From IMG/VR virus record IMGVR_UViG_3300031772_000066, positions 1-44,145 of that record: a stretch of 44,145 bases of DNA, one strand, 5' to 3'. Position 1 is the stretch's first letter. Every line of letters begins with the position of its first letter. The notes under the pieces are model-generated. The model was not told the DNA's origin, searched no databases, and worked only from the letters and a program-made list of their open reading frames with translations. The translations under genes were made by a program, and so were the position numbers. Of this stretch, positions 16,331 through 24,557 are shown piece by piece. This DNA is from a virus.

Positions 16331-17146
16331 ATGTCTTGGACACTCTATAAAGACTTATTACCAGCAACCGATAGCGCAAGAAGCATAGGCTCTACTGGTT
16401 TGCGTTGGCTTAAATTATGGACAGATGAGATGGACTGTCCTTTAATAACTTCATCTACGGGTGCGATTTCTTTTGACAATGAAAATCTCCTTACCACAGG
16501 CACTCTCGGAGCGGGGGTAGGAACACTCACGAGTTTAAATACTCCAACAATAAAAACCGACACCACGGCTCCAACCGACCTTACCATAACCACAGGTGCG
16601 GCAAAAACACTTGTATTAGGAACATCAGTTTTTGATGACCTACAATTCCAAGTATCTTATGCAAAGACAAATCCTGCTAATGTCGCTCCTTCGTGGGAAA
16701 CCTTTACCGCTACAACTTCTGAATATGCTTTTAGTATAGATGATGAAGTGGATACTGCGGCTAACGAACTCCCTCATTGGTGGAAAGAGGGAACGGTTGG
16801 TAATGCTCATTTGCATATAACTACAAAAGGTGTCCCAGCACAAGAACAAAAAGCTCAGTTTACAGTTACTTTTGCTTACGCTGATACAAATGAGGTATGG
16901 GTAGAACAGGCACTTACAGCAGAACTTACTATCCCTATTTCAACTACGGCATTAACTAACTTCTATCTTGATTTAGGCGACCTTACTTTTACAAATTATC
17001 TTATAGGTGCTCAGGTAAAGTGCAGAATAAAAAGGGTAGCAAAGACAGCAGGTGGGACTGAATATGTTGGGGATATATTTATAACGCAAGTGGGGATTCA
17101 TCTTGAGAAAATTCGTATTGGGTCAAGAGCAGAACTAACATCATAA
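16331..17146 (+). CDS. Tail fibre/appendage protein (271 aa)
   Basis: The N-terminus (YKDLLPATDSARSIGSTGLRWLKLW) is the common 'D-x-x-R-x-I-G-x-x-x-x-R-W-x-x-L-y' segment of phage fibre proteins, often preceding an intramolecular chaperone or a receptor domain. The C-terminal 180 residues look like a jelly-roll carbohydrate-binding domain (LPHWWKEGTVGNAHLHI and VKCRIKRVAKTAGG). It follows the mini-ORFs directly. Host-surface binding is the likely role. Confidence 0.72.
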   Translation: MSWTLYKDLLPATDSARSIGSTGLRWLKLWTDEMDCPLITSSTGAISFDNENLLTTGTLGAGVGTLTSLNTPTIKTDTTAPTDLTITTGAAKTLVLGTSVFDDLQFQVSYAKTNPANVAPSWETFTATTSEYAFSIDDEVDTAANELPHWWKEGTVGNAHLHITTKGVPAQEQKAQFTVTFAYADTNEVWVEQALTAELTIPISTTALTNFYLDLGDLTFTNYLIGAQVKCRIKRVAKTAGGTEYVGDIFITQVGIHLEKIRIGSRAELTS

Positions 17147-17156
17147 GGAGTAGACA

Positions 17157-17411
17157 ATGGAACCTTGTCAATTTGCAGATAAAATTAACGAGATGCACGG
17201 AGATATAAAAGTATTAGTTAGTGAATTTAAAGCCATGAACGGTTCACTAAGAGATACTAAATTAGGTTATGAAAAGCATGAAAATGAAAGTAAGGATTAT
17301 CGGAACAAGGTAAACATAATCTGGTCAGCAATTCATACCGCAAAGTGGTCAATTTTACTTTTATTCGGAACAGGATTGATTTGGAAGTTACTAGAGATGG
17401 TATCTAAATGA
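17157..17411 (+). CDS. Membrane-anchored coiled-coil protein, XhlA/holin-like (84 aa)
   Basis: AAGGAG precedes the ATG. A helical N-terminal region with heptad-like spacing is followed by one C-terminal membrane segment (about residues 62-80, TAKWSILLLFGTGLIWKLLEM). This is the form of hemolysin XhlA-type lysis proteins found before holins. Neighbours are tiny membrane proteins, supporting a lysis block. The assignment is by topology rather than motif. Confidence 0.6.
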   Translation: MEPCQFADKINEMHGDIKVLVSEFKAMNGSLRDTKLGYEKHENESKDYRNKVNIIWSAIHTAKWSILLLFGTGLIWKLLEMVSK

Positions 17412-17575
17412 TAGACCGTAATTACCAATGCCCTAAGTGTGGAAATAAATTATTAGCCCGATACGGAATATTTATTTATTGCACTCTTGGTGAATGTGAT
17501 TGGGCGGTGCAGAAAAAAAGAAAAGAAGATTTGGGGATACCAGAAATAACAAAAATGAAGAAAGACTGGGAATGA
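17408..17575 (+). CDS. Small zinc-ribbon protein (55 aa)
   Basis: The ATG overlaps the preceding stop (ATGA). CPKCG at residues 8-12 and C25...C30 make a four-Cys zinc ribbon, followed by a basic helix. Function is unknown. It is too compact to hold another domain, so a nucleic acid- or protein-binding adaptor is likely. Confidence 0.65.
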   Translation: MIDRNYQCPKCGNKLLARYGIFIYCTLGECDWAVQKKRKEDLGIPEITKMKKDWE

Positions 17576-17718
17576 GAATAGAATTATGTAAAGAATGTAA
17601 TTCCGCAATGCCTACACGAAACGAGAAGATACTGGGTAGATGCCATAAGTGCGGAAAGCTTCATGAGGAAGAGTTTCATAAACAGAATGATATAACAAAG
17701 GAGGAGCAAAATGTTTAG
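17572..17718 (+). CDS. Small zinc-ribbon protein (48 aa)
   Basis: ATG 17572 overlaps the TGA of the previous gene. Two Cys pairs, CKEC and CHKC, are 15 residues apart and form a second consecutive zinc ribbon. A longer reading frame to 17500 would run through the previous gene and lacks a ribosome site. The gene overlaps the next start by a few bases, and its last codons contain that gene's AAGGAGGAG site. Confidence 0.65.
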   Translation: MRIELCKECNSAMPTRNEKILGRCHKCGKLHEEEFHKQNDITKEEQNV

Positions 17719-17800
17719 TTATATAGTGGTTTGGGTAATAGGGTTTGTAATGGGACTCGCTGGGATGTGGTTTCTAATTCATAAAGGACAGGTAAAGTAA
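17711..17800 (+). CDS. Single-pass membrane miniprotein (29 aa)
   Basis: A strong AAGGAGGAG site precedes the ATG. The chain MFSYIVVWVIGFVMGLAGMWFLIHK is one membrane helix with a short basic tail. Its stop overlaps the next start (TAATG). It may be a pinholin-type or antiholin-type lysis factor or a regulatory membrane peptide. This is inferred from topology and place. Confidence 0.6.
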   Translation: MFSYIVVWVIGFVMGLAGMWFLIHKGQVK

Positions 17801-18042
17801 TGTGGATGTGGTTAACAAGTTTCTTTGTTAGCAAAGCAGTTCCCGCAGTTCAACATGCACTGTGGAGAACTGTATCCGTGTTATGTGTGGTTGGGGTGTT
17901 AGCATTTTTTGGCTATGCTGGCTATAAAATCTTCCACCCTAAACCCACTACAACAGTTCAAGCTGGTGGAGTGTCAAATACATATGAGATAAAGGTTGGG
18001 TTTGGTGGATGTATAAGATTACCGACGGAGGTCAAAAAATGA
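17800..18042 (+). CDS. Single-pass membrane protein, lysis block (80 aa)
   Basis: One membrane segment at about residues 26-46 (VSVLCVVGVLAFFGYAGYKIF) is followed by a soluble C-terminal part ending GFGGCIRLPTEVKK. The topology fits an inner-membrane anchored, outward-facing protein, possibly an i-spanin-like or regulatory factor. I do not recognise a definite family. Confidence 0.65.
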   Translation: MWMWLTSFFVSKAVPAVQHALWRTVSVLCVVGVLAFFGYAGYKIFHPKPTTTVQAGGVSNTYEIKVGFGGCIRLPTEVKK

Positions 18043-18440
18043 TATGGATAATAAGGATATTGATTCTGTTAATAATGGCAACACTTAACTGGACTCGTGG
18101 TTACCATTGGCGACCAATAAGCATGTTAGCGATGACCTTTATTATGGGAATTTACTTCGCATTATTATTACATACTTGGTGGTTATTTGTAGTAGTTGGC
18201 GCTCCAATGTATGCTTGTCTTTCTTTACACGATGGGAATAGAGGTGTATGGTGTTCATTAGTATCATTGGGAGCATCAGTATTTTTACTTTTCTTCGGAT
18301 ACCTTAGTCTATTCTGGTTCATCATTTATTGTGGAGTAAACTTCATTCTGGGATGGCAGTTGAATAAACAAAAGGTTCAGCAAAGCATTATAGACCCCAT
18401 CACTGGGGCTGGATTTGGAAGTTTAGTTTTTTTAATATAG
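18039..18440 (+). CDS. Polytopic membrane protein, candidate holin (133 aa)
   Basis: ATG 18039 is preceded by GGAGG at 18026-18030 and overlaps the upstream TGA. An in-frame GTG/ATG further upstream would overlap the previous gene. About four hydrophobic segments (roughly residues 1-16, 28-45, 50-62 and 80-105) are present. A multi-span protein at the end of a lysis block could be a holin. Function is otherwise unknown. Confidence 0.65.
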   Translation: MIWIIRILILLIMATLNWTRGYHWRPISMLAMTFIMGIYFALLLHTWWLFVVVGAPMYACLSLHDGNRGVWCSLVSLGASVFLLFFGYLSLFWFIIYCGVNFILGWQLNKQKVQQSIIDPITGAGFGSLVFLI

Positions 18441-18451
18441 GAGGAGGATAG

Positions 18452-19183
18452 ATGGCGATACCAACAGTAGCATTAAATGAGGCAACTCCAGCTGGAAGTG
18501 CATACGTCAGGGATGGTGATGATAGGATAAAAGAATTTAAGACTCAAGTTCGTGAAGTATTGGGAGTAGACCACGACTTCCCTTCATCAGGGAATAGTGC
18601 GTCCGTTGGACGTCATAAGTGGGTGACGTTGAAGGAAGTGGCGGATATTGGGACGGGAGCGGATGGGGTTCCGATACTGGGGGCACAGTTAGATGGGGTG
18701 GTGCCAGAGTTGGTGTATACAGATGAAGCAAATAAGGATGTGCAGATAACAAAAGGTGGACTCCTTAATTTGAATGATGTTACTTTAGCATCTCTTGCTG
18801 TTCTTATGGCTTTTGTCTACCCAGTTGGTTCTCTTTACTACAATGCAACTGTCTCCACAAATCCAGGAACTCTCTTAGGATTTGGAACGTGGACAGCGTT
18901 TGGGGCTGGAAAAGTGGTGGTTGGAATAAATGCGGTGGAGACAGAGTTTGATGTATTAGGAGAGACAGGTGGGGAGAAGACGCATGTTTTAGTAGAAGCA
19001 GAATTGGCTGCACACGTTCATACAGTAACAACTTACGATAATGGTACCGATGGTGTAGCTGTTCGGTCGGCTGGTGCCACTGGAACAACAAGAAATGTTG
19101 CAACATCAAGTGTAGGTTCAGGAACAGCGCATAATAATTTACAACCTTATATTGTAGTTTACATTTGGAAGAGGACAGCATAA
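18452..19183 (+). CDS. Collar-type short tail fibre (243 aa)
   Basis: AGGAGGAGG precedes the ATG. The N-terminal part (ATPAGSAYVRDGDDRIKEFK) is a common virion-attachment segment in phage fibres. The C-terminal part matches phage tail-collar/gp12-like tips: FVYPVGSLYYNA, GFGTW, a GGE-KTHVL lead, and an H-x-H metal-type motif (AAHVHTV), ending NLQPYIVVYIWKR. It probably binds host receptors. Confidence 0.85.
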   Translation: MAIPTVALNEATPAGSAYVRDGDDRIKEFKTQVREVLGVDHDFPSSGNSASVGRHKWVTLKEVADIGTGADGVPILGAQLDGVVPELVYTDEANKDVQITKGGLLNLNDVTLASLAVLMAFVYPVGSLYYNATVSTNPGTLLGFGTWTAFGAGKVVVGINAVETEFDVLGETGGEKTHVLVEAELAAHVHTVTTYDNGTDGVAVRSAGATGTTRNVATSSVGSGTAHNNLQPYIVVYIWKRTA

Positions 19184-21216
19184 TGGCTACTAAAACTAGA
19201 AAACTCCCAACTCTCCGTCGACAATACCACTCCATCGTTGGTCTCGACTCTGGATTAGATTACTCTATGCCCTCCACAATGATTGCGGAGACGGCGACTC
19301 CAAAGTGTGAGGAAGTGACGTTTAGGAGGAAAGTGGTTGGGAAAGCATATGGGACTGAATTCTTCGCATCCACCAACACCACTCCCCTAACTGGAGTGGT
19401 GATGATGGGGAAACAATATATAAAGGATGATGAGTTGAGTGAGAAGTTTATACTCCACACATCTTCCAACGTCTATGTTTATAATACGACTAATGAATTG
19501 TTGGAATGTATTACTGAAGGGGTGGTGGTGGAAGATTGTGAAGATGTATGGAGTGTGGTAGGGACGGTGACATGTGCGACATCTACATCTGTAAGGAAAG
19601 GAACATATTCGGTTGCTATCACTATACCTGTCACTACCTTCACAGATGGAGTTGCGGCATATGAAGACTTCACCGCTAAAGACCTCTCCACTTTCACTCG
19701 TCTCCACTTCTACATCAAAAGTAGTATAACTACTATAACCACCGACCTTGATATTAGGCTATCGGAAGAGGTTGCTGGTGGAACGGGAGCTAGTTATGAA
19801 GACATCAGCGTTCCTGCTCTGGTGGCGGGAGTGTGGAAAGAGGTGAGTGTTGCGATTGCGGGAGCGGGACCGACACGAAATGCGGTGCTTAGCGTGAGTT
19901 TGGTGAGAGCAGCCGACCTCGGAGCACAGATTGTGAATATAGATGATGTGATGGCGACTATAGAACTGACAGGGGATGAAGATAATTGTGTATCTGCAGC
20001 TGTAGTTAATGATTATTATGTATTCAGCAACGACATCGTCCCCCTCCAATATTGGGATATGGCAGCAGCAACAGTTGCTACTCTCCCTATGACCACACCA
20101 ACAGCATGTCGAGCGATGACTATGATAGGAGAACGTCTTTGTTTATACTGGGCACCAAGTGCACCGAGGAGAGTGAGTTGGACAATTGTGGGAGCTCTCC
20201 ACGTCCCACCTGTGGTCACGGATTGGACAGCATCTGGAAGTGGAAATACTGATTTAGACTCCGTGTTTGGTGAGGATGTAATTCAGACCGCACATAAGTT
20301 AGGGAATTATGTAGTTGTGTATGGAAAGAAGACGATAGTGATGCAAGAATATACAGGGAAAGCAGTGACTGACCCCTTCTCATTCTATTCCAGAGTGACA
20401 GGGGTGGGAACGCCAGCGGAGAGAGGGGTTGCTAACCTTGGGAATAAACACATATTCTTAGGGTGGGATGACATCTATTTATATAAAGGGGGGTTGGATG
20501 TGGAGTCGATAGGGGATAAGGTGAGTGATGAAATCTTCTCCATCATCAATCCCACCTACATCCATCGTTCTTTTATGGTCTATCTTGATGAACAGTATGA
20601 AGTTCGTCTCTACTTCCCCCTCATTGGTTCCACTACTCCTAATTGTTACTTTACATATAGTCTTGGGAATGGAAGTTGGTCGAGGGGAAGTCGGAACTAC
20701 ACTGGATTTGGGTCGTATAAGAGGGTGACAGGTGCCTTCACTTGGGATACGATAGGGACGGCGACAACGACGTGGGATGAGATAATAACGAGATGGGATG
20801 ATACTACTAATGAAACCTTGTCACCATTAAATATATATGGGGATGGGAGTGGGGTTGTATATGTAGATAACGATACCATATTGAATAATGCAGGCGTGGC
20901 GATAGATGGATATTGGGATACTAAGGATTTGGTGGTGGGAGATGGATATAGACGGAAAACGACGAATTGGATGTCGCTCAATTTTGAGGCTACTGGAGAC
21001 TCAGTGATGGTGTCGTACTCAACAGATTTGGGTGCAACTTATTCCGTCCCCGTAACTTTCGCACTGACTAGTGAGTGGAAGACATATAAATACGACCTCA
21101 ACATCAATTCGCCTCAAGTCCGATTTAGATTTAGGAATTATCAGATGAGCGAAACGTTTGAGTTGAGACAGATAGAGGTGGGGTATATTGAGGCTACGGA
21201 TAGGGAGGTGGCGTAA
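19183..21216 (+). CDS. Tail hub/nozzle-like protein, beta-propeller style (677 aa)
   Basis: ATG 19183 overlaps the previous stop (TAATG) and has GAGG upstream; an extension to TTG 19165 is less likely. The chain consists of short strand repeats typical of P22 gp10/T7 gp12-type tail nozzles: an N-terminal LDSGLDYSM segment, central GFGSY and LGWDDIYLYKGG elements, and a C-terminal jelly-roll-like region. It likely forms the tail tube under the adaptor. Assignment rests on length, pattern and place. Confidence 0.65.
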   Translation: MATKTRKLPTLRRQYHSIVGLDSGLDYSMPSTMIAETATPKCEEVTFRRKVVGKAYGTEFFASTNTTPLTGVVMMGKQYIKDDELSEKFILHTSSNVYVYNTTNELLECITEGVVVEDCEDVWSVVGTVTCATSTSVRKGTYSVAITIPVTTFTDGVAAYEDFTAKDLSTFTRLHFYIKSSITTITTDLDIRLSEEVAGGTGASYEDISVPALVAGVWKEVSVAIAGAGPTRNAVLSVSLVRAADLGAQIVNIDDVMATIELTGDEDNCVSAAVVNDYYVFSNDIVPLQYWDMAAATVATLPMTTPTACRAMTMIGERLCLYWAPSAPRRVSWTIVGALHVPPVVTDWTASGSGNTDLDSVFGEDVIQTAHKLGNYVVVYGKKTIVMQEYTGKAVTDPFSFYSRVTGVGTPAERGVANLGNKHIFLGWDDIYLYKGGLDVESIGDKVSDEIFSIINPTYIHRSFMVYLDEQYEVRLYFPLIGSTTPNCYFTYSLGNGSWSRGSRNYTGFGSYKRVTGAFTWDTIGTATTTWDEIITRWDDTTNETLSPLNIYGDGSGVVYVDNDTILNNAGVAIDGYWDTKDLVVGDGYRRKTTNWMSLNFEATGDSVMVSYSTDLGATYSVPVTFALTSEWKTYKYDLNINSPQVRFRFRNYQMSETFELRQIEVGYIEATDREVA

Positions 21217-22229
21217 TGGGTGAACAATTTAACGTCGACCTCCCTCCCAGATTTGAATATGGAGAGGGGGAGCAGACAGAGAAAGATAGAGAACTTGAAG
21301 ACTATTTAAGTAAGTTAACTATCAGTTTGGATGAGATGTTCAAGAGGATATTTAACAGATTCTCTTCTACGAAAGTAGTAGGTGACGGTACCGTCAACCC
21401 CACCAACCTCCTCTCTAATGGCGACTTTGAAAATTGGACGGCAGGAACAACTGCTGTTCCAGACGGGTGGGCATTAATTTTAACTCCAACATTATTACGA
21501 GACACAGGTGACACTGGATATGGTTCTTATTCTGCTAAAGTAACAGCCGCTGGTGCAGGACTTGAAGGAATTAGTTTTTCCCTTGTGGGATTAAAAGCTT
21601 CAACTACCTATTCAGTGTCTTATAGAACTAAAGTTACTGCTGGAGACACTTCACAAGTCTTAACGACAGGCGCAGGTACTGACTTAGCTGCAACTGAAAG
21701 CACCTCAACAACTTTTGTAACTAAAACAGGAACATTTATAACGGATGCTTCTGGAACAACAGTAGTATTAAAATTAACTGCTAAAGCCGACGGAGATATA
21801 GTCTGGTTTGACGGAGTGCAAGTTAATCAAGGCGAATCAGCCTTTGCCTTTAGTGATAAACCAGCGGGTGAGGGAGTGTGGGCGGATTATTTTGCTACTT
21901 CTACTATTGTGGGATGGAGTAGTTTTACAGATTCATATATATATACTAAAAAGATAGGAAAAACAGTATTTGTAAGATACTTATTATCGGGCACGAGTAA
22001 TTCAACAACCACCACTTTTACCGTTCCATATAACAGTATTACTTTCTCTTTATTCGCACATGGTTATACCACTGATGCTGGCACTCCTACAACTACTGGA
22101 GGATTGTTGACTTTAGCTGCAAATGACACAGTAGTTACCTGTTATAAAACTATGGCTGGTGTTGCTACCGATTGGACAAATAATGGGACTAAAACAGTGG
22201 CGGGACAATTCTGTTATGAAGTGGCATAG
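21216..22229 (+). CDS. Tail appendage with carbohydrate-binding-like module (337 aa)
   Basis: A helical N-terminal attachment region (residues about 1-55) is followed by NLLSNGDFENW...GWAL (about residues 65-90), the hallmark start of a CBM4/9-type carbohydrate-binding jelly roll that runs to about residue 205. The C-terminal 120 residues are another beta domain. It probably binds cell-surface glycan. Base composition shifts in the CBM-like part, suggesting a swapped module. Confidence 0.75.
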   Translation: MGEQFNVDLPPRFEYGEGEQTEKDRELEDYLSKLTISLDEMFKRIFNRFSSTKVVGDGTVNPTNLLSNGDFENWTAGTTAVPDGWALILTPTLLRDTGDTGYGSYSAKVTAAGAGLEGISFSLVGLKASTTYSVSYRTKVTAGDTSQVLTTGAGTDLAATESTSTTFVTKTGTFITDASGTTVVLKLTAKADGDIVWFDGVQVNQGESAFAFSDKPAGEGVWADYFATSTIVGWSSFTDSYIYTKKIGKTVFVRYLLSGTSNSTTTTFTVPYNSITFSLFAHGYTTDAGTPTTTGGLLTLAANDTVVTCYKTMAGVATDWTNNGTKTVAGQFCYEVA

Positions 22230-22323
22230 TATGAGATAAATTAAGGAGTTAATAAGAGTATATATCTTACATTTTGGTATGAATCAGTATAACAGGGTGG
22301 GGGAAGGATAGCAGAAGGAAAAT

Positions 22324-22842
22324 ATGAATAATTTACTTACACAACATCTAGAACTGAGACATAAAATAGCCTATATTGAAACATCTATGCGCAGTCTCCC
22401 AAACGCATTGATAGGAGATTCTCCAGAATATTTAGCAGTCTGTCCTCTTAAGCATACTTTTGTGGACAGTGCTTACGTTCGAGAAATCTTCCTTCCGAAG
22501 GGGATGGTGTTTGTGACAAAGATACATAAGAAAACACACCCCTATTTCCTATTAAAAGGGGATGTGTCGGTATTGACGGAAGAGGGACCGATTAGGTTGA
22601 AGGCGCCTTTGTCTGGAGTTACGAAAGCAGGAACAAAGAGGGTTATCTATACTCATGAAGATACGGTGTGGATAACTGTGCACGTCACGAATGAAACAGA
22701 TTTGGGGAAGATTGAAGAAGAGGTCATTGCCAAGACTTTTGAGGAGATAGATGAGAAGTTTATAGATGTTGTTGGGGAAGATGTAGGAGAAAGTAAATTG
22801 CTAGATTTTATTCAACATATCAAAAAGGAGGAGACGTGTTAA
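22324..22842 (+). CDS. Cupin-like protein (172 aa)
   Basis: Residues about 50-120 read REIFLPKGMVFVTKIHKK...YFLLKGDVSVLT...APLSGVTKAGTKRVIYTHEDTVWITVH, which follows the two conserved beta-barrel motifs of cupins, with His residues that could bind a metal. Cupin-like proteins occur among tail/ejection genes of podoviruses. Catalysis is not established. AGAAGGA precedes the ATG. The 95-nt space before it is the largest gap in this area and holds no obvious promoter. Confidence 0.75.
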   Translation: MNNLLTQHLELRHKIAYIETSMRSLPNALIGDSPEYLAVCPLKHTFVDSAYVREIFLPKGMVFVTKIHKKTHPYFLLKGDVSVLTEEGPIRLKAPLSGVTKAGTKRVIYTHEDTVWITVHVTNETDLGKIEEEVIAKTFEEIDEKFIDVVGEDVGESKLLDFIQHIKKEETC

Positions 22843-23825
22843 ATTATCTTTTATCACATTTTAAGCGAACGATACGGAATGAGAGAGGGACGTGGGGAGC
22901 TATAGCAGCTAGTGTAATTGGTGCAGGTGTAGGTGTTGCAGGAAATGCGTTGATGAGTGGAGATGGAGGGACGGATGAAGATGGAAATCCTATAAAGAAA
23001 GTGTCCACCCTCTCTTCTGAACAAGAGAAGTTGATGAAAGGATTGGGAGATTATTTATTAGTGAATGTTGGGAAAGGAGCGACTCCCTACACAGGTCAAC
23101 TCGTCGCCCCCATCTCTCAAGGAGAACAATCCGCATATGATAAATCCCTCTCTAACCTCAGCGGAGGGATGACGAGTAGTGCTGCAGGGAGTGTAGATGC
23201 ATATAAGAAGGCTATTGCTGGTCTCTCTCCTGAAGAAGTATACAGTCAATATATGAAGTATACAGCTCCGTCGGAGGCGAGATATTTGAAGGATGTCTCT
23301 ATACCGACGTTTAAAGAGAGTATGGTTCCAGGGGGGACGTTGAGGTCAACAGGGACGGAAATGGGGATAGGAGATATAGTATCGAAATATGGGGAGGGAC
23401 AGTTAGGGAGGATAGGAGAGAGGATAAATGTGGAGAGGACGAACGCTATCAACGCTTTAGGTCAAGCTAGTGGGATAAATGCGTTGGAGAGTGGTTCCGC
23501 CGCTATGAATGAGGCAGCAACATATGGGGGATTGGCGAGGACTATTCAACAAGCTGACCTCTCCGCGAAGTTAGAGGAATTTAAGAGGACAACTCCTGAA
23601 GCCTCTCCTCTTATAGACAAGATGTTGGCGTATTTGGGGATATCGACGCAGGCGGCATACAACACAACTGACAACACAACTTCTCCATTCATGCAACTTT
23701 TAGGAGCTATTGCACCTGGAGTGGGAACATATTTGGGGAGTAAGACAACAACACCAACAACATCATCTAAATCGTCTTCTACAGACTCAATGAGAAATAG
23801 TTGGGGGACAATATATAATGCTTAA
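22836..23825 (+). CDS. Ejection (internal virion) protein 1 (329 aa)
   Basis: A GTG start at 22836 has AAGGAGG just upstream and overlaps the cupin gene by 7 nt. A Gly/Ala-rich hydrophobic stretch at about residues 19-40 (WGAIAASVIGAGVGVAGNALM) may insert in membranes, and helical regions rich in Ala/Gly/Ser follow. This fits the first of three consecutive ejection proteins, as in P22 and T7. Assignment is by place and composition. Confidence 0.65.
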   Translation: MLNYLLSHFKRTIRNERGTWGAIAASVIGAGVGVAGNALMSGDGGTDEDGNPIKKVSTLSSEQEKLMKGLGDYLLVNVGKGATPYTGQLVAPISQGEQSAYDKSLSNLSGGMTSSAAGSVDAYKKAIAGLSPEEVYSQYMKYTAPSEARYLKDVSIPTFKESMVPGGTLRSTGTEMGIGDIVSKYGEGQLGRIGERINVERTNAINALGQASGINALESGSAAMNEAATYGGLARTIQQADLSAKLEEFKRTTPEASPLIDKMLAYLGISTQAAYNTTDNTTSPFMQLLGAIAPGVGTYLGSKTTTPTTSSKSSSTDSMRNSWGTIYNA

Positions 23826-23827
23826 AC

Positions 23828-23856
23828 TTAGTAATTTCAATTATTGAACTTACTAA
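23828..23856. repeat. Dispersed palindrome copy 3, extended form
   Basis: The 23-nt unit at 23831-23853 has core TTCAATTATTGAA with arms GTAAT and CTTAC, extended by TTA and TAA. It lies 29 nt before the ATG at 23883, between ejection proteins 1 and 2. It is identical to the copy at 41454 and the reverse complement of the copy at 3261. Confidence 0.9.
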
Positions 23857-23882
23857 CTTTACATAACGAATAGGAGGACAAG

Positions 23883-24554
23883 ATGCCACAGTTACAATAT
23901 TTAGGAGATATACCAAAGCAAGGAAATAATGATATCTCAGCTCTAGCACAAGCACTTCAAGGAGGGATTGCTGGCTACTTTGGTGCGAAAGAGAATAGAA
24001 AGAAGAATGAGTTAGCTCAGTCTGAGATAGATTTAAAGTCTAAACAACTAGAACACGACTACGCTAAACTAGACTATGATAAACGAAAAGACATGTACGA
24101 TACCATCATTAAACTCCTCCCTTCCGTCCCACCAGAGAAACAACAAGAACTCACCTCCAGTCCGGAATGGACTACATTGGAGAAGAGTTTGGGGGTACCA
24201 TCTCTATCAGGTACAACGGTATCACCAGAGAAATCGAAACCAAGTTGGGGACAGGAGCAGGAGAAAGAAGCAGTTAAAGCAAATATACTCAGAGGTAGGG
24301 TAGGTCCTAAACGAGATATGTATGGTATATCAGAACCTATCATATTAGATACAAAAGAAAAAGTTATAGACTATATTACTGAGTCTGGATTTGACCCTAA
24401 TGACCCTGTGTTTACAGATAAGTTATCACAATTCAACATAGAAGGAGTTGGAGGAAAAAGGAAGTCACCATACAAAGAATATCCAGACGCCTTTCAAGAA
24501 GGGGGAGTGTGGAAGGTGATGAGAGGTGGAAAGAAGTATAAGGTGCAGGAGTAA
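23883..24554 (+). CDS. Ejection (internal virion) protein 2 (223 aa)
   Basis: AGGAGG precedes the ATG. A helical N-terminal half with a long charged coiled coil (KENRKKNELAQSEIDLKSKQLEHDYAK, about residues 38-64) is followed by a Pro/Ser-rich linker and a C-terminal basic tail. No membrane segment is evident. Place between two ejection candidates supports the role. Confidence 0.65.
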   Translation: MPQLQYLGDIPKQGNNDISALAQALQGGIAGYFGAKENRKKNELAQSEIDLKSKQLEHDYAKLDYDKRKDMYDTIIKLLPSVPPEKQQELTSSPEWTTLEKSLGVPSLSGTTVSPEKSKPSWGQEQEKEAVKANILRGRVGPKRDMYGISEPIILDTKEKVIDYITESGFDPNDPVFTDKLSQFNIEGVGGKRKSPYKEYPDAFQEGGVWKVMRGGKKYKVQE

Positions 24555-24557
24555 ACT

